Assembly (NCBI GenBank): GCA_009908535.1
Contig: JAAAOD010000184.1
Span: forward strand, 1-25,532
DNA from: Verrucomicrobiota bacterium
Lineage (GTDB): Bacteria; Verrucomicrobiota; Verrucomicrobiia; Opitutales; Oceanipulchritudinaceae
Reading direction: 5' to 3'
DNA: 25,532 bases
Below the pieces are notes generated by a model. The model made no database searches. It was given only the letters and a program-made list of their open reading frames with translations, and was not told where the DNA came from. Positions 13,600 through 21,707 of the stretch are shown here, piece after piece (positions within the stretch are counted from its first letter, which is position 1; every line of letters starts with the position of its first letter). The position numbers were made by a program, and so were the translations under genes.

Positions 13600-15057
13600 C
13601 TACAGCAGCGGGGACAGCAGGCGGGCGCCGCGGGCGGCGAGGCGGAGGGGAAACTTCTGCTGCGCCAGCGGATCGGGCGGATCCTCGACCGCGTCCGCAA
13701 AATCCCGCAGCATCTGTTCATGGCATTGGCGGATGATCTCGTCGTCCATCATCAGCAGCGTGACCTCGAAGTTGATGCGGAAGGAGCGGTTGTCGAAATT
13801 GATCGTTCCCACCGAGGCCAGTTCCTCGTCGAGAAGGAGCATTTTGCTGTGGAAAAACCCCTTTTTGTAGCGAAAAAACCGTACACCGCGCAGCTGTGGC
13901 AGCGAGCTGTAGTAGAAGGAACACAACCAGACCAGTTTCTTGTCGGCGGTGGAGGGAAGGAGAATCCGCACATCCACCCCGCGCATGGTGGCCAGCTGGA
14001 GGGCGACGATGATTTCGTCCGAGGGGACGAAATAGGGGCTGTGGATCCAGAGTCGGTAGCGTGCGCGGTTGATCATGTGGACGTGGGCGAGGGTGCAGCT
14101 GTCCTCGAGGTCGACCGGTCCGGTGGCGAGGCAGAGGGCCCCGACGCCTTCCGGCTGCCGGCGGGTCGCGTCCCAGCGCACCGGGGGCATGCGCCGGTTC
14201 ACCCAGTACCAGTCCTCGACAAAGGCCAGCTGCAGCGCCTTGACGACGGGACCGCGGACGCGAAGGTGCGTGTCGCGCCATGGACCGAAGGCGGGATCAC
14301 GCCCCGTGTATTCCAGCCCGACATTGTTGCCGCCCAGCCAGGCCTCCTTTCCATCGATGACGACCACCTTGCGGTGATTACGGAAGTTCAGCCGCAGGCG
14401 TCCCCGCAGGGTCCGGCCCGGCAGGAAAACCCCGGTTTCCACCCCCGCTTTCCGCAATTCCCGATAGACCCGCCGGGACAGTTGGCGGCTGCCGATGGCA
14501 TCGACGAGAAAGCACACCTTCACCCCCTCCCGGGCCCGTTCCTTGAGAAGCTCGATGAAGCTCCGCCCGATCTCATCGTCGCGGAAGATGAAAAACTGGA
14601 AGAGAAGGTAGCTTTCCGCCTTTTCGATACTCCGCCGGAGTTCGTCGAAGAATGCCAGCCCGGCAAAATAGAGGCGCACCCCGTTCCCCGCGGAAAAAGG
14701 GACCTCGGCAAGGTTCTCCACCAGCTTCCAATGGAGGAGATTCCGCTCCCGCGCTTCCGTCGCCTTGTCCGGTTCCCGCTTTTCCGGCGCGTGGTCGCGG
14801 GCGAACTGTCGGTCCACCCGCCGCCGCGCCGCCACGTAGGTGTCCAGCCGGTTGCGCCCGAAAAAGAGATAGAGGGGAACCGCGACGAGCGGCGCCAGGA
14901 CCAGGCTCACCCCCCACGCCACCGTGCCCTGCGTGGATCGGTCCGAGGAGACAACGTGGCTCGCCATGGCGAAACCCGCCACCTGGACCAGCAGCAGCAG
15001 CCACCACAGGCCCGCATCCCACAGTCCTGTCCAGAAGGTCCAATCCATGCCTTCCAA
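13600..15057 (-). CDS. cls: Cardiolipin synthase, phospholipase D family
   Basis: Cls joins two phosphatidylglycerol molecules into cardiolipin at the inner membrane. The 485-residue protein has two N-terminal membrane segments (about residues 15-37 and 48-67, the second ending PLYLFFGRNR) and two phospholipase D HKD motifs: NHRKVVVIDG with GGNNVG after it, and FFHSKMLLLDEELASVGTINFDNRS. Both are complete, so it should be active. The annotated start is a TTG with GGGAGGG about 5 nt ahead; an ATG three codons later (15048) is the alternative. It is divergent from the metal-transporter operon and converges on the sulfatase relic. Confidence 0.93.
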   Translation of the reverse strand: MEGMDWTFWTGLWDAGLWWLLLLVQVAGFAMASHVVSSDRSTQGTVAWGVSLVLAPLVAVPLYLFFGRNRLDTYVAARRRVDRQFARDHAPEKREPDKATEARERNLLHWKLVENLAEVPFSAGNGVRLYFAGLAFFDELRRSIEKAESYLLFQFFIFRDDEIGRSFIELLKERAREGVKVCFLVDAIGSRQLSRRVYRELRKAGVETGVFLPGRTLRGRLRLNFRNHRKVVVIDGKEAWLGGNNVGLEYTGRDPAFGPWRDTHLRVRGPVVKALQLAFVEDWYWVNRRMPPVRWDATRRQPEGVGALCLATGPVDLEDSCTLAHVHMINRARYRLWIHSPYFVPSDEIIVALQLATMRGVDVRILLPSTADKKLVWLCSFYYSSLPQLRGVRFFRYKKGFFHSKMLLLDEELASVGTINFDNRSFRINFEVTLLMMDDEIIRQCHEQMLRDFADAVEDPPDPLAQQKFPLRLAARGARLLSPLL

Positions 15058-15147
15058 TGTGCCCTCCCGGCAATCCGTTGGCTACCTTTTTCCCGCTCCT
15101 CCTCCCCGGTCTTGACCTTCCCGCGACACCGTGGTCCTTTATCCATA
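15058..15147. promoter_or_regulatory. Divergent intergenic region, cls / metal ABC operon
   Basis: The gap must serve both cls and the metal-uptake operon. TTGACC at 15112-15117 is a fair -35 for the plus strand, but the A/T-rich partner near 15138-15145 is spaced too widely to be convincing. I see no Zur- or Fur-like palindrome in it. Confidence 0.25.
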
Positions 15148-16053
15148 ATGAATCGAAAGCGACTTGCGATAATTGCCGCGGGACTGCTGGCGGCGGTGGG
15201 GCCGGCAGGCGCCGCGCCGACGCTGCGCGTGGCGGTGGCGGTGGAACCGTGGACCGGGCTGGCGAAGGAGCTGGGCGGGGACGCGGTCGAGGTCCGCTGC
15301 GTCCATGACTCGGGCAGCAGCTGTGCCATTTTTGAAGCGCGCCCCGCGACCATCCGCTTTCTTGAGTCGGCGGACCTCTTTGTGCGCACCGGGGTGGGCT
15401 ACGAACAGTCGCTGCTCGGCAATGGAAAGGGGCCCGCCGAAGGGGCGACCCTTGTCGACCTGCGGGAAGCGGTGGAGCTGATCCCCTTTCCCACCGCCCG
15501 TGCCCGCCATGATCCTGACCATGTGCACGGACCGCACTGTGATCATGCGGCGGAGATGGATCCCCATACATGGATGGATCCGCGGCGGGTCGCGAAACAG
15601 GTGGAGCTGCTGGCGGGCGCGCTCGCCACTGCGCTGCCCGAGGAGGCGGTAAAAGTGAAGGAACGCGCGGCGCGCTTGCAGGAGCGCCTCCTCGGCATGG
15701 ACCGGGAAGTGGCCGCGATGCTCGCGCCCTACGCCGGCCGGGCTTTTTATGTTTACCATCCGGCGATGGGCTATTTTGCCGACCGTTACGGCCTGCGCCA
15801 GGTGGCGCTGGCGGGACCGGTGCGTTCCCCGACGATGAAGCAGTTGCGCGACCACATCCGGGAAGCCCGCGAGCTCGGTATCCGGACCATCTTCGTCCAG
15901 CCGGAGGAAAGCCGGCGCCAGGCGGAGATCCTCGCCGAGGCCATTGGGGCGGAGGTCACCGAGATCGATCCGCTGGCACCGGACTTGGAAGCGGAAATCC
16001 GCCGCGTCGCGCAGCATCTGGTGGCTGCTTTCAAGATGGAGGAAGGCCCCTGA
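15148..16053 (+). CDS. znuA: Zinc/manganese ABC transporter substrate-binding protein (ZnuA-like)
   Basis: This is a cluster A-I metal-binding lipoprotein or periplasmic protein of 301 residues. An N-terminal signal (MNRKRLAIIAAGLLAAVG, ending in AGAAP) directs export. Metal ligands are visible as the His-containing loop HDPDHVHGPHCDH, DPHTWMDPR and YHPAMGYFADRYG, with a later EIDPLAP segment typical of the family. The short His-rich loop favours zinc, but manganese cannot be excluded. The frame remains open far upstream (to 13720) because of antisense sequence of cls; ATG 15148 is the only start that gives a signal peptide. The stop is immediately followed by the ATPase gene. Confidence 0.9.
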   Translation: MNRKRLAIIAAGLLAAVGPAGAAPTLRVAVAVEPWTGLAKELGGDAVEVRCVHDSGSSCAIFEARPATIRFLESADLFVRTGVGYEQSLLGNGKGPAEGATLVDLREAVELIPFPTARARHDPDHVHGPHCDHAAEMDPHTWMDPRRVAKQVELLAGALATALPEEAVKVKERAARLQERLLGMDREVAAMLAPYAGRAFYVYHPAMGYFADRYGLRQVALAGPVRSPTMKQLRDHIREARELGIRTIFVQPEESRRQAEILAEAIGAEVTEIDPLAPDLEAEIRRVAQHLVAAFKMEEGP

Positions 16054-16815
16054 ATGGCGACGGAACCGGTCATTGCCTGCCGCAAGGCCACGGTCCGGTA
16101 CGGCGAGCTGACCGTGCTGGAGGAGGTCGATGTCGTGGTGGAGCGGCGGCAGACCCTTTGCCTTGTCGGTCCCAACGGCGGGGGCAAGAGCACCTTTCTC
16201 AAACTCATATTGGGGATGGTGCGCCCGCAGCAGGGCAGCGTGCGCGTGTTCGGACGATCGCCGTGGCGCGTCCGCCAACGCATCGGCTACATGCCGCAGG
16301 GGGTGCAATTCGATCCGTTGTTCCCGATCGAAGTGGAGAGCATCGTCCGCATGGGGCGGATCAACGGGCTCCGATCCGGCCCGGCCCGGCGCGAGGACCG
16401 GCTGGCGACGGAACGCGTGCTGGAGGAAATGGAGCTGCTTCCTTACCGTCGCGAGCGCTTCGCCCGTCTCTCCGGGGGAATGAAACAACGCGTCCTCATC
16501 GCCCGCGCCCTCGTCGGGGAACCGGAACTCCTGCTGCTTGACGAGCCCACCGCCATGGTGGACGCCCATTCCGAGGCGCGGCTGCTGGAGCGCCTCCGCA
16601 AATTGCACGAGGAGCTGACCCTTGTCATGGTTTCTCACGACACGGCCTTTGTCAGCGCCCTCGTCGACGAGGTCCTGTGCGTGAACCGGACCGCCCTCCT
16701 GCATCCGCTGGAAACGGTCCGCGACGCGTCCATCGAGAGCCTCTATGGCGGACCCATGCGCGCGGTCGTGCACAAGCACGATCTTGCGAGGGGGGAGGAG
16801 TGCGGACATGATTGA
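16054..16815 (+). CDS. znuC: Metal ABC transporter ATP-binding protein (ZnuC-like)
   Basis: This is the cytoplasmic ATPase of the metal importer, 253 residues. Walker A is GPNGGGKST from residue 39, the Q-loop is YMPQG near 81, the signature LSGGMKQR starts at 139, Walker B LLLLDEPTA starts at 159, and the switch His is in VMVSHDTAF (His195). All catalytic elements are intact. The start codon directly abuts the stop of the binding-protein gene, and the 3' end overlaps the permease gene by 8 nt, so the three subunits are made from one message. Confidence 0.93.
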   Translation: MATEPVIACRKATVRYGELTVLEEVDVVVERRQTLCLVGPNGGGKSTFLKLILGMVRPQQGSVRVFGRSPWRVRQRIGYMPQGVQFDPLFPIEVESIVRMGRINGLRSGPARREDRLATERVLEEMELLPYRRERFARLSGGMKQRVLIARALVGEPELLLLDEPTAMVDAHSEARLLERLRKLHEELTLVMVSHDTAFVSALVDEVLCVNRTALLHPLETVRDASIESLYGGPMRAVVHKHDLARGEECGHD

Positions 16816-17653
16816 GTTTTTCCGCGTCCTCGGGGAGGCCGACATGGGCTTTCTGCGCATGGCCCTCGGCACGGGGCTGCTCGCCAGTATTGCCTTCGGG
16901 ATGACGGGCACCCTTGTCGTCGTGAAACGGATCAGTTACGTCGCCGGGGCCATCGCGCACGCCGTCCTCGGCGGCATCGGGGCGGCGTTGTGGTTGCAAC
17001 GGGTCCACGGCCTCGCATGGCTTCACCCGATGTATGGGGCGCTGGCCGCCGCCCTCATGGCGGCCCTGCTGATCTCCGCGGTCCGCGGCATGGGCATGGA
17101 GCGGGAGGACAGTGTCATCGGGGCGGTGTGGGCGACGGGCATGGCGACGGGGCTGATTTTTCTCTTTGAGACCCCCGGCTATGTCGATCCCCTCAGTTAC
17201 CTTTTCGGCAACATTCTGATCGTTTCCGGCACCGATCTCGCCCTCGTCGCCATTCTCGACCTCGTCCTTCTTATTGTCGTGGTTTTCGGCTACAGCCGCC
17301 TGCAGGCCCTCTGTTTCGACGAGGAATTCGCGAAGTTGCGGGGCCTTCCGACGGGGACCGGCTACACGCTGCTGCTCTGCCTCGTCGCCTGCACGGTGGT
17401 CCTTCTCGTTTCCCTTGTCGGGGTGATCCTCGTTGTCGCGCTCCTGACCATCCCGGCGGCGATGGCGAGTCCCTTTGTCCGCTCGGTGGCGGCCGGGATG
17501 GTGGTGTCGACCCTGCTTACGGCCCTCTTTGTCACCGGCGGGCTGGCCGTCAGTTACGGGGCGAACTGGCCGGCGGGGCCGTCCATCATCCTCCTTGCCG
17601 GCGGGGCTTATCTATTGCTCAGTCTTGTCCGCCGCTGCCTCCCCGCCCGCTGA
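16808..17653 (+). CDS. znuB: Metal ABC transporter permease (ZnuB-like)
   Basis: This is the membrane subunit of the ABC-3 family, 281 residues. It has about eight hydrophobic segments and typical pieces: GFLRMALGTGLLASIAFGMTGTLVVVKR at the start, ISYVAGAIAHAVLGGIGAA, the coupling region LCFDEEFAKLRGLPTG, and VGVILVVALLTIPAAMA. The ATG at 16808 overlaps the ATPase gene by 8 nt. The longer frame from 16745 is a shadow within that gene. The 3' end overlaps the convergent leuA gene by 42 nt, which is unusual and leaves no room for separate terminators. Confidence 0.93.
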   Translation: MIEFFRVLGEADMGFLRMALGTGLLASIAFGMTGTLVVVKRISYVAGAIAHAVLGGIGAALWLQRVHGLAWLHPMYGALAAALMAALLISAVRGMGMEREDSVIGAVWATGMATGLIFLFETPGYVDPLSYLFGNILIVSGTDLALVAILDLVLLIVVVFGYSRLQALCFDEEFAKLRGLPTGTGYTLLLCLVACTVVLLVSLVGVILVVALLTIPAAMASPFVRSVAAGMVVSTLLTALFVTGGLAVSYGANWPAGPSIILLAGGAYLLLSLVRRCLPAR

Positions 17654-19336
17654 GGGAACCTCGCTGCGATGGGCGCGGTTGTAGGCGCTGACGAGGGCGA
17701 AGAGCCCCCCCGCCTCGACATTGGAGTCGATACTGGATCCCCAGTAGGGCACCTTATCGGCCTTGCCCTGGATTTCGACAAAGCTGACCGCATCGGCGGC
17801 GCTGCCCCGCGTGATGGCGTGCTGAGCGTAATCGAGCAAGTGGAAGTCCTTCAGGCCGGCGTTCTCAAGGGCGTTGACAAAGGCGGCGATGGGGCCGTTG
17901 CCGGTACCTTCGATCCGGCGATCGGCTCCCCCGAAGGTAATGTCCGCGCTCAGGCGGATGCGGTGCACCTCCCGCGGCCGGTGTTCGACAAAGTAATCGC
18001 GCAGCTCGAGGGGTTCCTTTCGCTTGAGATATTCCTCCTCGAAGGCTTCCCACACCTGCAGGCTGTTGAGTTCGGCGGTCTGGTCATCCGCGAGCTGCGT
18101 GACGACCCTCCCGAATTCCGGATACATCCGCTTGGGCATTTCGATGCCATAACTGCGCTCGAGGACAAAGGCCACGCCACCTTTGCCGCTCTGGCTGTTG
18201 ATGCGGATGATGGCCTGGTACGTCCGCCCGATGTCCGCGCAGTCAATGGGCAGGTACGGCACCAGCCAGCGCCCGTCGGTGCGCTTCTTCTGCGCTTCCA
18301 TCCCTTTCTTGATGGCGTCCTGGTGGGATCCACTGAAGGCGGTGAAGACGAGGTCGCCGGCGTAGGGATGGCGCTCGTGCACGCCCATGCGGGTGGTGCG
18401 CTCATAGAGGGAACGGGTTTCGGGAAGGCGGCTGAAATCCAGCCCCGGATCGACACCCTGCGTGTACAAATTCAGGGCGACGGTGACGATGTCGAGGTTG
18501 CCGGTGCGCTCGCCGTTGCCGAAGAGGGTCCCCTCGACCCGGTCCGCTCCGGCCATGAGGCCCAGCTCCGTCGCGGCCACGCCGGTGCCGCGGTCGTTGT
18601 GGGTGTGCAGGCTGATGAGCACGCTTTCGCGGTTCGAGATGTGCCGACAGAACCATTCGATCTGGTCGGCATGAACATTGGGCGTGAACAGCTCCACCGT
18701 CGCGGGAAGGTTCAGGATGAGCGGGTTCTCCGGGGTGGGCTGGAGAACTTCCTTCACTGCTTCGCAGACCTCGAGGGAGTACGCGAGCTCGGTATCGGAA
18801 AAGCTTTCGGGGGAGTACTGGTAGCGCAGGCGCGGACAACCGCTTGCCTTCCCCAGTTCGCGCACCAGCTGTGCCGAGGAGACCGCGATGTCGCGGATCT
18901 CTTCCCGACTCATATGGAAGGTGACCTCCCGTTGGAGAGGATTGGTACTGTTATAAAAATGGATGATGGCTCCGGGCGCTCCCTCGATGGCCTCGAAAGT
19001 GCGCCGGATGAGGTGTTCACGGCACTGCACAAGGCATTGCACGGTGACATCGCCGGGAATGCGGTTCTCCTCGATCAGTTTGCGGAGAAAGCGGAACTCG
19101 GTCTCGGAGGCACTCGGAAAGCCGACTTCGATTTCCCTGAAACCCAGCTGGACGAGATGCTCGAAGAACTCCGTTTTTTCCTCCACCGTCATCGGAATGG
19201 GCAGGGACTGATTCCCGTCGCGCAGATCCACGGAGCACCAGATTGGAGCCCGTTCGATGCGGCGCCCCGGCCATGTCCGGTCGGGCAGGTCGACAAGCGG
19301 GTATGGACGGTATTTTCTGATGGGTGCCTTTTCCAT
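17612..19336 (-). CDS. leuA: 2-isopropylmalate synthase LeuA (long, type-2 form)
   Basis: LeuA condenses acetyl-CoA with 2-oxoisovalerate, the first leucine-specific step. The 574-residue protein matches the longer LeuA2 group found in actinobacteria, fungi and some others. It opens with APIWCSVDLRDGNQSL, which holds the metal Asp and catalytic Arg. LHTHNDRGTGVA gives the metal-binding His pair, GTLFGNGERTGNLDIV the third metal-ligand segment, and SQSGKGGVAFVLE links to the C-terminal leucine-sensing domain (ITFGGADRRIEGTGNGPIAAFVNAL). Feedback inhibition by leucine is therefore likely. No leuBCD neighbours are present. The 3' end lies inside the 3' end of znuB on the other strand. Confidence 0.95.
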   Translation of the reverse strand: MEKAPIRKYRPYPLVDLPDRTWPGRRIERAPIWCSVDLRDGNQSLPIPMTVEEKTEFFEHLVQLGFREIEVGFPSASETEFRFLRKLIEENRIPGDVTVQCLVQCREHLIRRTFEAIEGAPGAIIHFYNSTNPLQREVTFHMSREEIRDIAVSSAQLVRELGKASGCPRLRYQYSPESFSDTELAYSLEVCEAVKEVLQPTPENPLILNLPATVELFTPNVHADQIEWFCRHISNRESVLISLHTHNDRGTGVAATELGLMAGADRVEGTLFGNGERTGNLDIVTVALNLYTQGVDPGLDFSRLPETRSLYERTTRMGVHERHPYAGDLVFTAFSGSHQDAIKKGMEAQKKRTDGRWLVPYLPIDCADIGRTYQAIIRINSQSGKGGVAFVLERSYGIEMPKRMYPEFGRVVTQLADDQTAELNSLQVWEAFEEEYLKRKEPLELRDYFVEHRPREVHRIRLSADITFGGADRRIEGTGNGPIAAFVNALENAGLKDFHLLDYAQHAITRGSAADAVSFVEIQGKADKVPYWGSSIDSNVEAGGLFALVSAYNRAHRSEVPSAGGEAAADKTEQ

Positions 19337-19485
19337 GAGCCTGAAGAAAAAGCTTCGGAAGCCCTCCCCGGAGTGTCAACGCCGGACAAATCGGACAAGC
19401 GGGAAGCGTCCGGCGAAAAAAGGTTTTCAGCGGACGGCACGCTGGTTTACCGTAGGCCCATGCTGGAGAGCGGAAGGAGAAAACA
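19337..19485. promoter_or_regulatory. Divergent intergenic region, leuA / coaC
   Basis: A perfect -35 element TTGACA is present on the minus strand (19379-19374), but the hexamer 17 nt on is only a poor -10. Next to it, CGCCGGAC (19380-19387) and GTCCGGCG (19408-19415) form an 8-bp inverted repeat that encloses a second CGGAC copy. A run of A follows on the plus strand, so it is not an intrinsic terminator in either direction. It could be an operator or leader hairpin for leuA. No T-box or leader peptide with leucine codons was seen. Confidence 0.35.
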
Positions 19486-20031
19486 ATGAAGGGGCAACGG
19501 GTTGTCCTTGGGGTCACCGGGTCCATCGCCGCCTACAGGGCCGCGGATCTCACCAGCCTGCTGGTGGCTGCGGGAGTCGACGTCCGGGTGGTGATGACGG
19601 AGGCGGCGACGAAGATTGTCGCCCCGATCACCCTGCAGACGCTCAGCCGCCACCCGGTGGCGGTGGATCTGTGGGAGGAGAACGGCAACTGGGAGCCGGG
19701 CCACATCGAGCTCGCGGACAGCGCGGACCTGCTGGCGGTGGTCCCGGCGACGGCGAACACGATCGCCCTTTTCGCCCACGGCATGGCCCCCAACCTTCTT
19801 ACGAACATTTATCTTGCCACGCGTGCCAAGGTGTTCATTGCCCCGGCCATGAACGGGAAGATGCTTGCCCATCCGGCCACGCAGGCGAATCTGCGCATCC
19901 TTGAGAACCGCGGCCACCTCCTTCATGAGACGGCGGAGGGTATGCTCGCCTGCGGCTACGAGGGCAAGGGTAAGCTGGCTCCGGTGGAGAGCATTTTCGA
20001 GCGCATGAAGAGCCTTCTCGGCAGCGACTGA
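19486..20031 (+). CDS. coaC: Phosphopantothenoylcysteine decarboxylase, single-domain CoaC
   Basis: This is a flavin-dependent decarboxylase making 4'-phosphopantetheine in coenzyme A synthesis. The 181-residue protein contains only the CoaC half of the usual CoaBC fusion. VLGVTGSIAAYRAADL is the FMN-binding start, EPGHIELADSADLLAVVPATANT carries the active-site His, and PAMNGKM and LACGYEGKGKL the substrate clamp with the reactive Cys. A strong AAGGAG lies 7 nt before the ATG. Its stop overlaps the next gene as TGATG, so it heads a run with a DUF432-like protein and an MscS channel that has no obvious link to coenzyme A. The CoaB ligase must be elsewhere. Other flavoprotein decarboxylases (EpiD/Dfp-like) are less likely. 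Confidence 0.85.
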   Translation: MKGQRVVLGVTGSIAAYRAADLTSLLVAAGVDVRVVMTEAATKIVAPITLQTLSRHPVAVDLWEENGNWEPGHIELADSADLLAVVPATANTIALFAHGMAPNLLTNIYLATRAKVFIAPAMNGKMLAHPATQANLRILENRGHLLHETAEGMLACGYEGKGKLAPVESIFERMKSLLGSD

Positions 20032-20837
20032 TGCGGAGTTTGCGCCAGTTTTGGACGCCGCGCCGAATCGGGGAGGACCGGGTCACCCTTGCGCGCCTCG
20101 GACCCCTGCGGCTTTGGCTCGCCCGTGCCGAGAAGGAGTGGGGTTTCGCGCGCGAGCAGGGCGATCTGTCGCACATTCTCGATATCGCGCAGGTTCCCGA
20201 GGACGTCATTCCCGACCGTCTCGAGTGGACAACCATCCTCTTCAGGGAAGCCCCGCGGGAGTTCCGGCTGCAGGCGGTGGTGCCGGACCGGCCCCTCGTC
20301 GTGAAGCCGGTCCATCCGGTGACCTTCCCTGCCGGGGAATGCGGGGTCTTCTACGTCTTCCTTCCCGTTTTCCTTGAACTGGTCTTCATCACGCGGGAGC
20401 GGGAGCATGTGGTGGCAACGATCCCGGCGAATCCGCTTTCGGACACCTGGTTCGGGACCGCAAAGGAGGGGGAATTCTGCTACTCCCTGCCTTTCCCGGC
20501 AAGCCGGGATCTGGCCTCGGCGGAGATCTACCCGCATCACATTGTCTGTCCGGTGGAGATTGAAAACCGCTCGGCGGAAAATCTGGTCTTTGCCAAGCTC
20601 TGTCTGCGCCCGCGGCATCTTTCCCTTTACTGCGGACAGCGCTTCCTGTGGAGCAGCCGGGTCGAGGTCAGCAACGAGCACCGCAGCAAGCGTTCAATCC
20701 TGCGTTATCCGCGCGGGGCCCCCGCGCAGGAAAGCGGATTGATCCTGCTCAACTCGCCGCAGGAGAAACCGGAGAAAAACCTGCAGCTGTTTTCCTTCGG
20801 TAACGCCTTCCGAGATGATATTCAATTTGCCCGCTAA
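20031..20837 (+). CDS. DUF432-like protein linked to MscS
   Basis: The 268-residue product has no signal peptide or clear membrane helix. Visible features are LGPLRLWLARAEKEWGF near residue 23, PVHPVTFPAGECGVFYVFLPVFLELV in the middle, then SLPFPASRDLASAEIYPHHIVCPVEIENRSAENLVFAKLCLRP, which looks like a beta-rich domain. From memory this pattern fits DUF432, a family often encoded beside mechanosensitive channels; that link could not be checked. It overlaps coaC by one base and is followed 21 nt later by the mscS gene, supporting a shared role with the channel (inference). Function unknown. Confidence 0.6.
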   Translation: MRSLRQFWTPRRIGEDRVTLARLGPLRLWLARAEKEWGFAREQGDLSHILDIAQVPEDVIPDRLEWTTILFREAPREFRLQAVVPDRPLVVKPVHPVTFPAGECGVFYVFLPVFLELVFITREREHVVATIPANPLSDTWFGTAKEGEFCYSLPFPASRDLASAEIYPHHIVCPVEIENRSAENLVFAKLCLRPRHLSLYCGQRFLWSSRVEVSNEHRSKRSILRYPRGAPAQESGLILLNSPQEKPEKNLQLFSFGNAFRDDIQFAR

Positions 20838-20858
20838 CTGGAGAAGGAGCTGACGCCA

Positions 20859-21701
20859 ATGGATTGGAACACGATCTGGGAAACCCCTGAAAGCGCAAAG
20901 GTCCTGCGCATCGCCTTTTTTGTCCTCTTCGGTTTTATCGCCCTCAATGTATTGGCCTACGCGGCCGCGCGCCTGCCTTCCAGTCGCCAATCGCCGCATA
21001 TCGCCCAGATCCTGCGCAAGCTGATCCTCTACGGGGGCGCCCTTCTTATTTTCATTACAGTGCTGCTGGAAATGGGATTTGACCTGACTGGCGTCCTTGC
21101 CACGGCGGGGGTGGCCACGGTGGCGATCGGCTTTGCGGCGCAGACCAGCCTCAGCAACCTCATCAGCGGCCTATTCCTGATCGGGGAAAAGCCTTTCCAG
21201 ATCGGCGACCTGGTGCGCGTCGGCGGCACCTTCGGGGTGGTGGATTCGATCGACCTGCTTTCCATCAAGATCCGCACCCTCGATAACCTTTTTGTGCGCA
21301 TCCCCAACGAATCGATGTTGAAGGAGCCGGTCACGACGATTACCCGCTATCCCATCCGGCGCATGGACCTTGATATCGGAGTGGCCTACAAGGAAGACGT
21401 TCGCCGGGTGATGGAAGTGCTCCGCGAACTGGCGGCCAAGAACCCCTTCGCGCTCGATGATCCGGAACCGCTTATCCTCTTCGACCGCTTCGGGGACAGC
21501 GCCCTGCAGTTCCGCTTTGGCCTGTGGTTTGAAAAGGCGAACTTCCTCGCTCTGCGAAACAGCATTCTTACCGAACTCAAGGAGCGCTTCGACGAGGAGG
21601 GGATCGAGATTCCTTTCCCGCACGTCACCCTCTACAGCGGCAGCGCTACGGAAGCGTTTCCCCTCCGGATCAGCCGCGGGAAGGAAAAAGGCCAAAAATA
21701 G
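20859..21701 (+). CDS. mscS: MscS-family small-conductance mechanosensitive channel
   Basis: MscS-type channels open under membrane tension to release solutes on osmotic downshift. The 280-residue protein has three membrane segments: about residues 15-35, 50-70, and the pore-lining TM3 GVATVAIGFAAQTSLSNLISGLFLI near residues 83-107. The cytoplasmic beta domain (FQIGDLVRVGGTFGVVDSIDLLSIKIRTLDN with VRIPNESMLKEPVTTITR) and the alpha/beta vestibule domain ending at PFPHVTLY follow. The minimal three-TM architecture is like E. coli MscS. AAGGAG lies 10 nt before the ATG. It sits between the DUF432-like gene and the pseudokinase gene, 6 nt upstream of the latter. Confidence 0.93.
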   Translation: MDWNTIWETPESAKVLRIAFFVLFGFIALNVLAYAAARLPSSRQSPHIAQILRKLILYGGALLIFITVLLEMGFDLTGVLATAGVATVAIGFAAQTSLSNLISGLFLIGEKPFQIGDLVRVGGTFGVVDSIDLLSIKIRTLDNLFVRIPNESMLKEPVTTITRYPIRRMDLDIGVAYKEDVRRVMEVLRELAAKNPFALDDPEPLILFDRFGDSALQFRFGLWFEKANFLALRNSILTELKERFDEEGIEIPFPHVTLYSGSATEAFPLRISRGKEKGQK

Positions 21702-21707
21702 AGCGTT

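Noticed and set aside
13720..15147. In-frame upstream extension of the metal-binding protein to 777 residues
   Set aside because: The extension is antisense to cls and carries no family similarity. The signal peptide begins at ATG 15148.
15139..16911. 590-codon minus-strand open frame
   Set aside because: It is the complement of the znuA-znuC genes, whose motifs are complete and unambiguous on the plus strand.
19380..19415. Hairpin next to a homopolymer, considered as an intrinsic terminator
   Set aside because: The run after the stem is A on the plus strand, and T precedes the stem on the minus strand, so the order is wrong for either direction.
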